Origin: Streptomyces avidinii
GTDB lineage: Bacteria > Actinomycetota > Actinomycetes > Streptomycetales > Streptomycetaceae
DNA: 64,000 bases
Direction: 5' to 3'
Assembly (NCBI RefSeq): GCF_014650695.1
Contig: NZ_BMVL01000008.1
Location: 268,363 to 332,362 of the forward strand
The notes below the pieces were generated by a model. The model saw nothing but the letters and a program-made list of their open reading frames with translations, searched no databases and was not told the DNA's origin. The translations under genes and the position numbers were made by a program. Shown here in pieces: positions 9,225-16,776 of the stretch (positions within the stretch are counted from its first letter, which is position 1; each line of letters starts with the position of its first letter).

Positions 9225-10447
9225 GCCGCGCGAGGGCTCGTACGCGCACGCAGGTCCGGCGGTTGACGCCGCCGAGGCTGTCCCCGCGGGACGTCCTGCA
9301 CGTCGGATCGGCGGGCCTGCGCGCCCGCCCGATGCGGGTGTTCCTGTCCGCGCTCGGCATCGCCATCGGCATCGCGACGATGATCGCGGTGGTCGGGATC
9401 TCCTCCTCCAGCCAGGCCGAGCTGTTGCGGGAGCTCGACCGACTCGGCACCAACATGCTGGTCGCGAAGCCGGGCGAGGGCATGTTCACCGGGCAGGACA
9501 CCAGGCTGCCCAAGGACGCGCCCGGCATGATCTCCCGGATAGCGGGGGTCGAGTCGGTCGGCACCACGGGCGACGTGGCCGAGTCCGTACGCCGGTCGGA
9601 GAACATCCCGAAGGGGGAGACGGGCGGCATCGTGCTCAAGGCGGCCAAGGACGACCTACTGGGCACCCTGCGCGCCCGGATGGCGAGCGGCACCTGGCTC
9701 AACGCCGCCACCGGCCGCTTTCCCTCGGTGGTGCTCGGGGACGTCTCCGCGCGCCGGCTCGGCATCACCGAACCGGGCCAGCAGGTCTTCATCGGCGGCC
9801 GGTACTTCACGGTGATCGGCATCCTGGAGCCCGTCCCGCTGGCACCGGAGATCGAACGCTCCGCACTGATCGGCTGGGACGCGGCCGAGCAGCTTCTGGG
9901 CTTCAACGGTCACCCGACGGCGGTGTACGAGCGCTCGGCGGACGACCGGGTGGCGGCGGTCCGCACGCTGATCCCCCGGACGGCCAACCCGCAGACCCCG
10001 AGCGCGGTGCAGGTCAGCGACCCCTCGGCGGCGCTCCAGGCGAAGGCCGCCACGGAGGGCGCGTTCAGCACGCTGCTGCTGGGCCTCGGCGGGATCGCGC
10101 TGCTGGTGGGCGGGGTCGGCGTCGCCAACACCATGATCATCTCGGTGCTGGAGCGGCGCCACGAGATCGGCCTGCGGCGGTCCCTGGGTGGCACCAAGGG
10201 CCAGATCCGGATCCAGTTCGTGACGGAGTCCCTGCTGCTGTCCGGCCTCGGCGGCCTGGCGGGCATCGCCCTGGGCGGCGCGGCCACGGCGGTCTACGCC
10301 CGCGCGGGCGACCTGCCCTGGGTGGTCCCGCTCTGGGCGGTGACCGGCGGCTTCGCCTCGACCCTGGTGATCGGCACTCTGGCCGGGCTCTACCCGGCGG
10401 TGCGCGCGGCCCGGCTGTCCCCGACGCTGGCCCTGGCGGCGGGGTAG
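9221..10447 (+). CDS. MacB-type ABC transporter permease (FtsX domain)
   Basis: A 408-residue permease. It has an N-terminal helix in VFLSALGIAIGIATMIAVVG, a large extracellular MacB core domain (about residues 60-270), and three C-terminal helices with the FtsX signature GGVGVANTMIISVLERRHEIG and LRRSLGG. It overlaps the ATPase gene by 4 bp (ATGA). With the lipoprotein, adaptor and ATPase it forms a complete exporter or mechanotransmission complex, presumably regulated by the adjacent two-component system. Confidence 0.92.
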   Translation: MSRARARTRTQVRRLTPPRLSPRDVLHVGSAGLRARPMRVFLSALGIAIGIATMIAVVGISSSSQAELLRELDRLGTNMLVAKPGEGMFTGQDTRLPKDAPGMISRIAGVESVGTTGDVAESVRRSENIPKGETGGIVLKAAKDDLLGTLRARMASGTWLNAATGRFPSVVLGDVSARRLGITEPGQQVFIGGRYFTVIGILEPVPLAPEIERSALIGWDAAEQLLGFNGHPTAVYERSADDRVAAVRTLIPRTANPQTPSAVQVSDPSAALQAKAATEGAFSTLLLGLGGIALLVGGVGVANTMIISVLERRHEIGLRRSLGGTKGQIRIQFVTESLLLSGLGGLAGIALGGAATAVYARAGDLPWVVPLWAVTGGFASTLVIGTLAGLYPAVRAARLSPTLALAAG

Positions 10448-10542
10448 GGGACGGGGTCGCGGGACCGGCTCCGGGGGGACGGGCGGGCACAGGGCGGCAA
10501 AAGGCCAGGTGCAAGCCCGTCCCCCGGACCCGATCACCGGCG

Positions 10543-10548
10543 TACATT
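10543..10548 (+). promoter_or_regulatory. -10 box of a leaderless promoter
   Basis: TACATT ends 6 nt before the ATG of the Nudix gene, with no ribosome-binding site between. Confidence 0.55.
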
Positions 10549-10554
10549 GAATCG

Positions 10555-10998
10555 ATGAGGCGAACTCCACGTCACGCGGCGCGCGTTGTCATCCTGTCCC
10601 CCACCGGATCCGTGTTCCTCTTCCGCGAGGACAACGTGGAGGTGGGCATCCACTGGCTGCCGCCCGGCGGCGGCATCGATCCCGGCGAGAGCCCCGAGGA
10701 CTGCGTGCGGCGCGAGCTCCGCGAGGAGACCGGCTGGACCGACCTGGAGCCCGAACGGCTGCTCTGCACCTGGGAGCACGACTTCACGTACCAGGGGGTC
10801 CCGGTCCGCCAGCACGAACACATCTACGTCACCACGGGCCCGCGCCGCGAGCCGGTCCTGGAGGCCCCGGACATCCACTGGCGGTGGCTCTCCCCGCAGC
10901 GCCTGGCCGCCCTGGGCGAACCGGTGTGGCCGCCGCGCCTGCCGGACCTGCTGGCCGACATCCCGGCGCAGCCGGTCCACCTGGGGCTCCTGGCCTAG
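10555..10998 (+). CDS. Nudix hydrolase
   Basis: A 147-residue protein with a full Nudix box at residues 39-61 (G-x5-E-x7-REL-x-EE-x-GW). Such enzymes hydrolyse nucleoside diphosphates linked to another moiety. The substrate is not evident. It appears leaderless, is monocistronic, and its stop codon lies inside a 25-bp inverted repeat shared with the convergent protease gene. Confidence 0.93.
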   Translation: MRRTPRHAARVVILSPTGSVFLFREDNVEVGIHWLPPGGGIDPGESPEDCVRRELREETGWTDLEPERLLCTWEHDFTYQGVPVRQHEHIYVTTGPRREPVLEAPDIHWRWLSPQRLAALGEPVWPPRLPDLLADIPAQPVHLGLLA

Positions 10999-11052
10999 GT
11001 CGTCTCTTCCGGATCTTGTCGGGCCCGCAAGATCCGAAAGAGACGACCTAGG
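10994..11052. terminator. Long inverted repeat, bidirectional terminator or small palindromic element
   Basis: The 25-nt arms at 10994-11018 and 11028-11052 match at 24 of 25 positions around a 9-nt loop. Both ends are CCTAGG, and the stop codons of the two convergent genes (10996-10998 and 11048-11050) lie in the outer arms. There is no U-tract. It can end transcription both ways; the extreme symmetry and CTAG ends would also fit a miniature transposable element remnant. Confidence 0.75.
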
Positions 11053-11899
11053 GCTTCTTCGCGGTGGCCTTGGCGTAGAGCGAGGCCGCGTACTCCCCGA
11101 GGACCGTGCTGGTCGACACGTCGTCCGTGTCCCCGCCCGTGAGGATGCCGATGATCTTCCCGTCGCGGGCGATCCACGCGCTGCCGCTGGTGCCGCCGGG
11201 GAAGTCGGCGCAGTCGAAGCGCTGCTGGGTCGCGCTCTCGCGGACGGCGACGGAGGTGCAGGTACGGGGAACCCCGCGGTCGGCGGGGTAGCCGGTCACG
11301 GTCACTTCCTCGCCCGCACGGCCGCTGGTGTCGAGCACGGCCGCACCGGTCACGTCCTCGACGGTGCGGCCCTTGTCGTCCGGGGCGAGGCGGGCGAAGG
11401 CGAGGTCGTAGTCGTCGTCCGTCCCCTCGGCCCAGCGGTCGTCCTCGAAGACCTGCTCGATCTTCCATGTGCCGTACGGGGCGACCCCGTTGGCGTAGGC
11501 GGGGGCGAAGACGGCGCTGCCGCCGCTCTGGTCCCCCTCGAGCAGACAGTGCCCAGCCGTGATGATCATGTTCCGGCCGGGGCTGCTCACCACGGTGGCC
11601 GTGCAGAAGTGGTCACTGTTCAGGCCGTCGGTGAACAAAGCCCCGGTGAAGGCCGCGGGCCCACCGGGCGGCGGCGTGACGGCCGGCGGCAGGGTGCTGC
11701 CGGGCGGGGCGGAGAGCTGGGGCTTCGCCGCTTGCGATCGCGACGACGGCCCCGTCGGCGACGCGGTCGGCGCGGCCTTCGCCCGCGCGGACGGCACCGC
11801 TTCGGGCGGCGGCACCAGCTTCGCCACGGCGGCGGACGCCCCCAGAGCCGCGACCGCACACAGCACCGCCGTCACGACGGTCCGCTTGTCCACCGGCAT
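11048..11899 (-). CDS. Secreted trypsin-like serine protease
   Basis: A 283-residue exported protein. A signal sequence (about residues 8-26) and a long Pro/Ala/Ser linker precede a chymotrypsin-fold domain with His in TAGHC, Asp in DDDYDLAF and Ser in GGTSGSAW. The start at ATG 11899 is chosen because GGAAGG lies 6 nt upstream; the ATG two codons earlier abuts that site. Glu-specific or V8-like proteases share this layout, but specificity cannot be read. It is convergent with the Nudix gene and monocistronic. Confidence 0.88.
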   Translation of the reverse strand: MPVDKRTVVTAVLCAVAALGASAAVAKLVPPPEAVPSARAKAAPTASPTGPSSRSQAAKPQLSAPPGSTLPPAVTPPPGGPAAFTGALFTDGLNSDHFCTATVVSSPGRNMIITAGHCLLEGDQSGGSAVFAPAYANGVAPYGTWKIEQVFEDDRWAEGTDDDYDLAFARLAPDDKGRTVEDVTGAAVLDTSGRAGEEVTVTGYPADRGVPRTCTSVAVRESATQQRFDCADFPGGTSGSAWIARDGKIIGILTGGDTDDVSTSTVLGEYAASLYAKATAKKP

Positions 11900-11983
11900 G
11901 ATCATCCTTCCGCTTCACCCTGGCGAAGCATGCCCCGGCGGCGGGGGTGGGTGCAAGAACGCGGACGGCTCCGGGCTCCCCCG

Positions 11984-12478
11984 TCACACCGTTTCGACCT
12001 GCAGGTTGCACACGAATCGCAGGCCGGGGCGGCCGTCCAGGTCGACCCCTCCGACGGGCACGAACCCGGTGCGGGCCAGCACCGCGCGGGAGCCCGCGTT
12101 GTCGAGCGTCGTGACCGCCCGCAGCGCGGTCAGCCCGTACTGCGTGACCGCCAGCCCGCACGCCTTCCGTACCGCGGCCGTGGCCAGTCCCCGGCCCGTG
12201 GCGCGCTCGGCGATCCGGTAGCCGAGTTCGGCCGAACCGTCGGCCACGTCCACGAGGTTGACCCGGCCCACCACTTCCCCGGCGCCGTCCACGAGCACGT
12301 GGAAGAAGCACGCCCCGGTGGCCTGCTCGGCCATCAGCGCGGCGTGCCGCTCGTCGAAGTCGGCGAAATAGCGGTCGCCGCGGTCGGGCACCGCGGCGGC
12401 GAAGTAGGCCCGGTTCTCCCGCTCGAACGCGAGCAGGGCCGGGGCGTGGTCGAAGCTCAGCGGCTGGAGTTCGGGCAT
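11984..12478 (-). CDS. GNAT-family N-acetyltransferase (RimJ/RimL type)
   Basis: A 164-residue acetyltransferase. The acetyl-CoA loop is read in YRIAERATGRGLATAAVR and the C-terminal strand in LDNAGSRAVLARTGFVPVG. It resembles ribosomal-protein or small-molecule acetylases; the target is unknown. A -10 box (TAGCAT) ends 6 nt upstream of the ATG, so it is probably leaderless. Confidence 0.88.
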   Translation of the reverse strand: MPELQPLSFDHAPALLAFERENRAYFAAAVPDRGDRYFADFDERHAALMAEQATGACFFHVLVDGAGEVVGRVNLVDVADGSAELGYRIAERATGRGLATAAVRKACGLAVTQYGLTALRAVTTLDNAGSRAVLARTGFVPVGGVDLDGRPGLRFVCNLQVETV

Positions 12479-12484
12479 GGCTCG

Positions 12485-12490
12485 ATGCTA
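12485..12490 (-). promoter_or_regulatory. -10 box of a leaderless promoter
   Basis: On the minus strand TAGCAT ends 6 nt before the ATG of the acetyltransferase gene, with no ribosome-binding site. Confidence 0.55.
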
Positions 12491-12645
12491 GGCCGTCGCC
12501 CCGCCGCCCGCCCCTCGTAGATCTCGGCGTCAACTGCACTGCCAGTGAGCGCATTTGCCGTATTGATCTATCATCGCTTCGATTTTCGCCGCCCGTGCCG
12601 GCACGGGGCGGGCGCGAACCGGTTTCGACGAGAGGCAACACGTAC

Positions 12646-13962
12646 GTGCGACTGACAGGCAAGCACCGGATATCCCTGGTCGCCGTGGCGGCCGCGGCCG
12701 CGATCGTGGGAAGTCTGCAGCTCCCCTCCAGCGCGTTCGGCACCGAGGACACCGGGATCACCGTGCCGCCGGCCGCGGAGGGTACCGATTCCCACGCGGC
12801 CGACTCCGCCGTCCACGGGAGCGACGGCACTGCCTTCGAGGACGGCGTCATGTCGCTCGGTGCGGAGCCTTCCCGGACCGCCGCACGGGCGGCCGCGGCG
12901 GCCGCGGACGCCGAGCCCGCACCTCCTCAGGGCGAGGGGTGGAAGCTGAGCGGTGCGACCAAGTGGCTGCAGACCGGCTACACGATCAAGTTCTACGACC
13001 AGAAGTCCGCGGACTGGCTGGCCCCGTACGTGCAGGCCTCCGCCGCCGACCTGCGGCGCATCACGAACCTGCCGGTCACCGTCGACACGAAGCCGGTCGG
13101 CTGGGACTACGTACGGCCCAGGGGCGAAGTGATCGTCGGCGTCCTGCACCGCCCCTGCCTGCCGCCCGCCGGGGAGGGCAGCATGGGCAGCACCGGCTGG
13201 AAGGTGGTCCGCGACGGGTCCGGCAGCGCCAACCTGAGCTGCGGGTTCACCAGCTCCTCGGTGGCCGCGACCGTGACCAGCGGCCACGCCTACATCGACA
13301 GCGAGTTCTTCACCTCGGCCGGCAAGCCGACCGCCGCCATGGGCGAGACGTACATGCGCAACCACATCAGCCACGAGCTCGGGCACACGCTGGGCCTGAC
13401 GCACGCCAACCGCAGCCTGGAGAAGAGCGACTGCGTCAAGGGGAGCGACTCCGGGCAGTTCCCGGTCATGTGCTCGCCCGCGTACGCCTACCAGGACAAG
13501 CGCGCCGGCACCTACGTCCAGCAGTTCGACGTCCAGGGCCTGCGCCGCCTCGCGGCCGGCGCCGGAGCCGCGCTCTCCCCGCAGGGCCGGGTGACCGGAA
13601 TCGGCGCCAAGTGCCTGGACGTCAAGGGAGGCAAGGCGGCCAACGGCACGCAGATCCAGCTCTACACGTGCAACGGCTCCGTCGCCCAGTCGTGGATCCT
13701 CGGCAAGGACGGCACCTTCCGCGCGTTCGGGAAGTGCCTGGACAACGCGCGGAACGCGAGCACCAACGGCAACAGGATCAGCCTCCACGACTGCAACGGA
13801 TCGGCCGCACAGCGCTGGTCCGTCAACGCCAAGGGCCAGATCGTCCACGTGGCATCGGGCAAGGTCCTCGACGTGACCGGCGGCGCCACCGCCAACGGCA
13901 CAGCGGTCCAGCTCCACACGGCGAACACGAACAAGCGCCAGGTCTGGGTCACACCGAAGTGA
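12646..13962 (+). CDS. Secreted zinc metalloprotease with ricin-type lectin domain
   Basis: A 438-residue secreted protein: signal peptide (about residues 5-30), acidic propeptide-like stretch, a zincin domain with HELGHTLGLTH (HExxHxxGxxH, about residues 243-253) and a Met-turn in FPVMCSP, then a C-terminal ricin-B lectin domain with three Q-x-W type repeats (AQSWIL, AQRWSV, RQVWV). It probably binds sugar polymers and cleaves protein outside the cell. The GTG start is chosen because AGAGG lies 11 nt upstream and the signal peptide begins there. A strong hairpin follows 10 bp after the stop. Confidence 0.9.
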   Translation: MRLTGKHRISLVAVAAAAAIVGSLQLPSSAFGTEDTGITVPPAAEGTDSHAADSAVHGSDGTAFEDGVMSLGAEPSRTAARAAAAAADAEPAPPQGEGWKLSGATKWLQTGYTIKFYDQKSADWLAPYVQASAADLRRITNLPVTVDTKPVGWDYVRPRGEVIVGVLHRPCLPPAGEGSMGSTGWKVVRDGSGSANLSCGFTSSSVAATVTSGHAYIDSEFFTSAGKPTAAMGETYMRNHISHELGHTLGLTHANRSLEKSDCVKGSDSGQFPVMCSPAYAYQDKRAGTYVQQFDVQGLRRLAAGAGAALSPQGRVTGIGAKCLDVKGGKAANGTQIQLYTCNGSVAQSWILGKDGTFRAFGKCLDNARNASTNGNRISLHDCNGSAAQRWSVNAKGQIVHVASGKVLDVTGGATANGTAVQLHTANTNKRQVWVTPK

Positions 13963-13972
13963 CCCCGCCCCC

Positions 13973-14009
13973 GCGCAGCGCCCCCGGGAGCTCTCCCGGG
14001 GCGCTGCGC
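13973..14009 (+). terminator. Rho-independent-type hairpin
   Basis: Arms 13973-13990 and 13993-14009 pair as GCGCAGCGCCCCCGGGAG against its complement with one bulged base and a 2-nt loop. It lies just after the metalloprotease stop. Confidence 0.8.
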
Positions 14010-14069
14010 GTCACTGTCTAGGTCGATTGCCCGATCCCCCCGCCCCTCCTCAGAACGCACGCTGGTGCG

Positions 14070-15317
14070 ATGAACGGTGGGGAAACGGGACGGGTCCTGC
14101 GGGACCGCAATGCTGGTCTCTATCTGTCCGGGGTGGTGGTCTCGGGCTTCGGGACGACCGCGATGTGGCTGGTCGCCGGGGTCTGGGTGAAATCGCTGAC
14201 CGGCTCGGACACCCTCGCGGCGCTGACCGTGTTCGCCCTGTGGGCGCCGGTGCTCGCCGGGCCCGCTCTGGGGGCGCTCGCCGACCGGCTGCCCCGCCGG
14301 CGGCTCCTGGTCGGCGTCGGCCTCCTGATGGCCGCGCTGCTGCCCGTCCTGCTCCTGCTCGACTCCGCGGACCGGGTGTGGCTGCTGTTCGCCGTCCTCT
14401 TCGCCTACGGGGTCTGCGGCGCCCTCCACGACGCGGCGGAGGCGGCCCTGGTGCCGCAGGCCGTCGACGTCCGGCTCCTCGGTGACTTCAACGGGCTCCG
14501 GATGACGGCCAACGAGGGCATGAAGCTCCTCGCGCCGCCGGTGGGCGCGGCGCTGTTCGCCCGGTTCGGCGGGGCGTCGGTGGCTCTGCTCGACGCGGTG
14601 ACGTTCGCGCTGGCAGCGGGACTCTTCGCGCTGCTGCGGGTTCGCGCGGAGCCGCCGGAGCGGAGCGCAGGCACAGGCACGGGCACGGGCGCGCGCGGCT
14701 TCCCCCGGGTGCGGGAGGGGGCGCGGGAGCTGTGGGGCTCACCCGTGCTGCGGCCGCTGGTGGCGGGCGGCGCGGCCGTGATGTTCCTGGCGGGGCTGAA
14801 CGGCGCGGTGATCTACGCGGTCGCCGACGACGTGCTGGGGCACGCGCCCACCTATGTGGGGGTGTTGTACGCGGTGCAGGGCGCGGGCTCGGTCCTCACC
14901 GGGCTCGTGGCGGGTCCGCTGCTGCGGCGGATGCCCGAGCGGGTGTTCGCGGCCGCGGGCACGGCCCTGTTCGCACTGGGCATCGCGGGCCGGGCGCTGC
15001 CCTGCGACGCGGTGGCGCTGGTGTGCAGTGCGGTGATCGGGGCGGGGCTGCCGTGCGTGCTGATCGCCGCGCTGACGGCGGTGCAGCGCGAGGTCCCGAA
15101 CGCGGTGCTGGCCCGCGCGGCAGCCACGGCCAACACCCTGATCTTCGTACCGAACGCGCTCGCCCTGGCACTGGGGGCCGCCCTGGTTGCCTTCGTGGAC
15201 GTACGGGTGCTGCTGCCGGTGCTGGCGGTGGCGGGACTGGCGGTGGCGCTGCTCCTCGCGGCCGGGGCCCGGGCCGGGGTCGCGGCCGGAGCCGGGGCAC
15301 GGGCCGGGCGGAAGTGA
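14070..15317 (+). CDS. MFS transporter
   Basis: A 415-residue transporter with 10-12 membrane helices. The loop-2/3 motif GALADRLPRRRLL and a Gly/Thr-rich central cytoplasmic loop (about residues 195-210) fit the drug/siderophore exporter branch of the major facilitator superfamily. The tail is an Ala/Gly/Arg repeat. It is monocistronic, and a 14-bp hairpin separates it from the convergent amidohydrolase gene. Substrate is unknown. Confidence 0.88.
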   Translation: MNGGETGRVLRDRNAGLYLSGVVVSGFGTTAMWLVAGVWVKSLTGSDTLAALTVFALWAPVLAGPALGALADRLPRRRLLVGVGLLMAALLPVLLLLDSADRVWLLFAVLFAYGVCGALHDAAEAALVPQAVDVRLLGDFNGLRMTANEGMKLLAPPVGAALFARFGGASVALLDAVTFALAAGLFALLRVRAEPPERSAGTGTGTGARGFPRVREGARELWGSPVLRPLVAGGAAVMFLAGLNGAVIYAVADDVLGHAPTYVGVLYAVQGAGSVLTGLVAGPLLRRMPERVFAAAGTALFALGIAGRALPCDAVALVCSAVIGAGLPCVLIAALTAVQREVPNAVLARAAATANTLIFVPNALALALGAALVAFVDVRVLLPVLAVAGLAVALLLAAGARAGVAAGAGARAGRK

Positions 15318-15366
15318 CGGCCCGGGCGACCGCACGGGTAGCCGTAGGGGTCGCCGCACCGGCGGC

Positions 15367-15408
15367 CGTAGGGCGTGGCCGATCGGGGTGGGCGGGCCAC
15401 GCCCTACG
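15367..15408. terminator. Bidirectional terminator hairpin
   Basis: CGTAGGGCGTGGCC (15367-15380) pairs perfectly with GGCCACGCCCTACG (15395-15408) between convergent MFS and amidohydrolase genes. Confidence 0.85.
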
Positions 15409-15417
15409 AGGGCGGGC

Positions 15418-16644
15418 TCAGGCTCCCGGCCCGGCCCACAGGCCTTCGGCCGTGAGCCCGAGCAGGTCGATCGCGTTGCCGCGCACGATGCGGTCCACCA
15501 CGTCCGGCGACAGGTGGCCCATCTGCGCCTCGCCGACCTCGCGGGACTTGGGCCAGGTCGAGTCCGAGTGGGGGTAGTCCGTCTCGTAGAGGACGTTCGC
15601 GACGCCGATCGAGTCGAGGTTCTTCAGACCGAAGGCGTCGTCGAAGAAGCAGCCGAAGACGTGCTCCGCGAAGAGCTCCGACGGCGGGCGCAGCACCTTG
15701 TCCGCGACCCCGCCCCAGCCCCGGTTCTCCTCCCAGACCACGTTCGCGCGCTCCAGGATGTACGGGATCCAGCCGATCTGGCCCTCCGCGTACATGATCT
15801 TCAGGTGGGGGAAGCGCTCGAACTTGCCACTCATGAGCCAGTCGACCATCGAGAAGCAGCAGTTGGCGAACGTGATGGTGGAGCCGACCGCCGGCGGTGC
15901 GTCCGCCGAGGTGGACGGCATGCGGGAGGAGGAGCCGATGTGCATGGCGATGACCGTGCCGGTCTCGTTGCACGCCTCCAGGAAGGGGTCCCACTCGTCC
16001 GTGTGAATGGAGGGCAGGCCCAGGTGCGGGGGTATCTCGGAGAAGGCGACCGCGCGCACGCCGCGCGCGGCGTTGCGGCGGACCTCGGCGGCGGCCAGGC
16101 GGGCGTCCCAGAGCGGGACCAGGGTGAGGGGGATCAGCCGGCCGCGGGCGTCCGGGCCGCACCACTCCTCCACCATCCAGTCGTTGTAGGCCCGGACGCC
16201 GAGGAGCCCCAGCTCGCGGTCCTTGGCCTCGGTGAAGGTCTGGCCGCAGAAGCGGGGGAAGGTCGGGAAGCAGAGGGCCGACTGGACGTGGTTGACGTCC
16301 ATGTCCGCGAGGCGCTCGGGAACCGAGAAGGAGCCCGGGCGCATCTGCTCGTAGGTGATGACTTCCAGTTTGATCTCGTCGCGGTCGTACCCGACAGCCG
16401 TGTCGAGCCGGGTGAGCGGCCGGTGCAGATCCTCGTACACCCACCAGTCGCCGATCGGGCCGTCGTCGCCCTTCGCTCCCATGACGGGGGCGAACTTGCC
16501 GCCGAGGAAGGTCATTTCCTTCAACGGGGCGCGGACGACGCGGGGGCCGATGTCGCGGTACTTGGACGGGAGCCGGTCCCGCCAGACGTGGGGGGGCTCA
16601 ACCGTGTGGTCGTCCACCGAGATGATCTTCGGGAAGGTCTCCAT
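15418..16644 (-). CDS. Amidohydrolase-2 family metal-dependent hydrolase/decarboxylase
   Basis: A 408-residue TIM-barrel protein of the PF04909 type. It has SVDDHTVEP near the N-terminus, FCGQTF, MHIGSSS near residue 226, and ETDYPHSDSTWP with the metal-binding Asp near residue 362. The family includes decarboxylases and ring-cleavage hydrolases. A clear paralog lies at 61.3-62.5 kb with the same motifs in the same order. The promoter is unusually clear: operator copy 4 carries the -35 box, a TACCGT -10 follows at 17 bp, and the ATG is 7 nt further, so the transcript is probably leaderless. It is monocistronic. Confidence 0.9.
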   Translation of the reverse strand: METFPKIISVDDHTVEPPHVWRDRLPSKYRDIGPRVVRAPLKEMTFLGGKFAPVMGAKGDDGPIGDWWVYEDLHRPLTRLDTAVGYDRDEIKLEVITYEQMRPGSFSVPERLADMDVNHVQSALCFPTFPRFCGQTFTEAKDRELGLLGVRAYNDWMVEEWCGPDARGRLIPLTLVPLWDARLAAAEVRRNAARGVRAVAFSEIPPHLGLPSIHTDEWDPFLEACNETGTVIAMHIGSSSRMPSTSADAPPAVGSTITFANCCFSMVDWLMSGKFERFPHLKIMYAEGQIGWIPYILERANVVWEENRGWGGVADKVLRPPSELFAEHVFGCFFDDAFGLKNLDSIGVANVLYETDYPHSDSTWPKSREVGEAQMGHLSPDVVDRIVRGNAIDLLGLTAEGLWAGPGA

Positions 16645-16651
16645 GGCTCAT

Positions 16652-16680
16652 ACGGTAGCGCCGATCTGACGAACCGTCAG
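16652..16680 (-). promoter_or_regulatory. Amidohydrolase promoter with embedded operator
   Basis: On the minus strand, CTGACG (16680-16675) forms a TTGACG-like -35, with a 17-bp spacer and TACCGT -10 (16657-16652). The ATG follows 7 nt later. The -35 is the half-site of the operator, so repressor binding would block polymerase. Confidence 0.7.
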
Positions 16681-16681
16681 C
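16665..16681. promoter_or_regulatory. TetR-type operator, copy 4
   Basis: TCTGACG AAC CGTCAGC, perfect in the 6-bp core, 21 bp upstream of the amidohydrolase start and overlapping its -35 box. Confidence 0.8.
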
Positions 16682-16776
16682 TAGTTGGCCGGTGATCGGT
16701 CAAGGACGGGCTGACGTCCACGCGCGAGACAGGGCAGACTGACCACTAAACCGAACGGAAGGCAGGGGGACGACAG

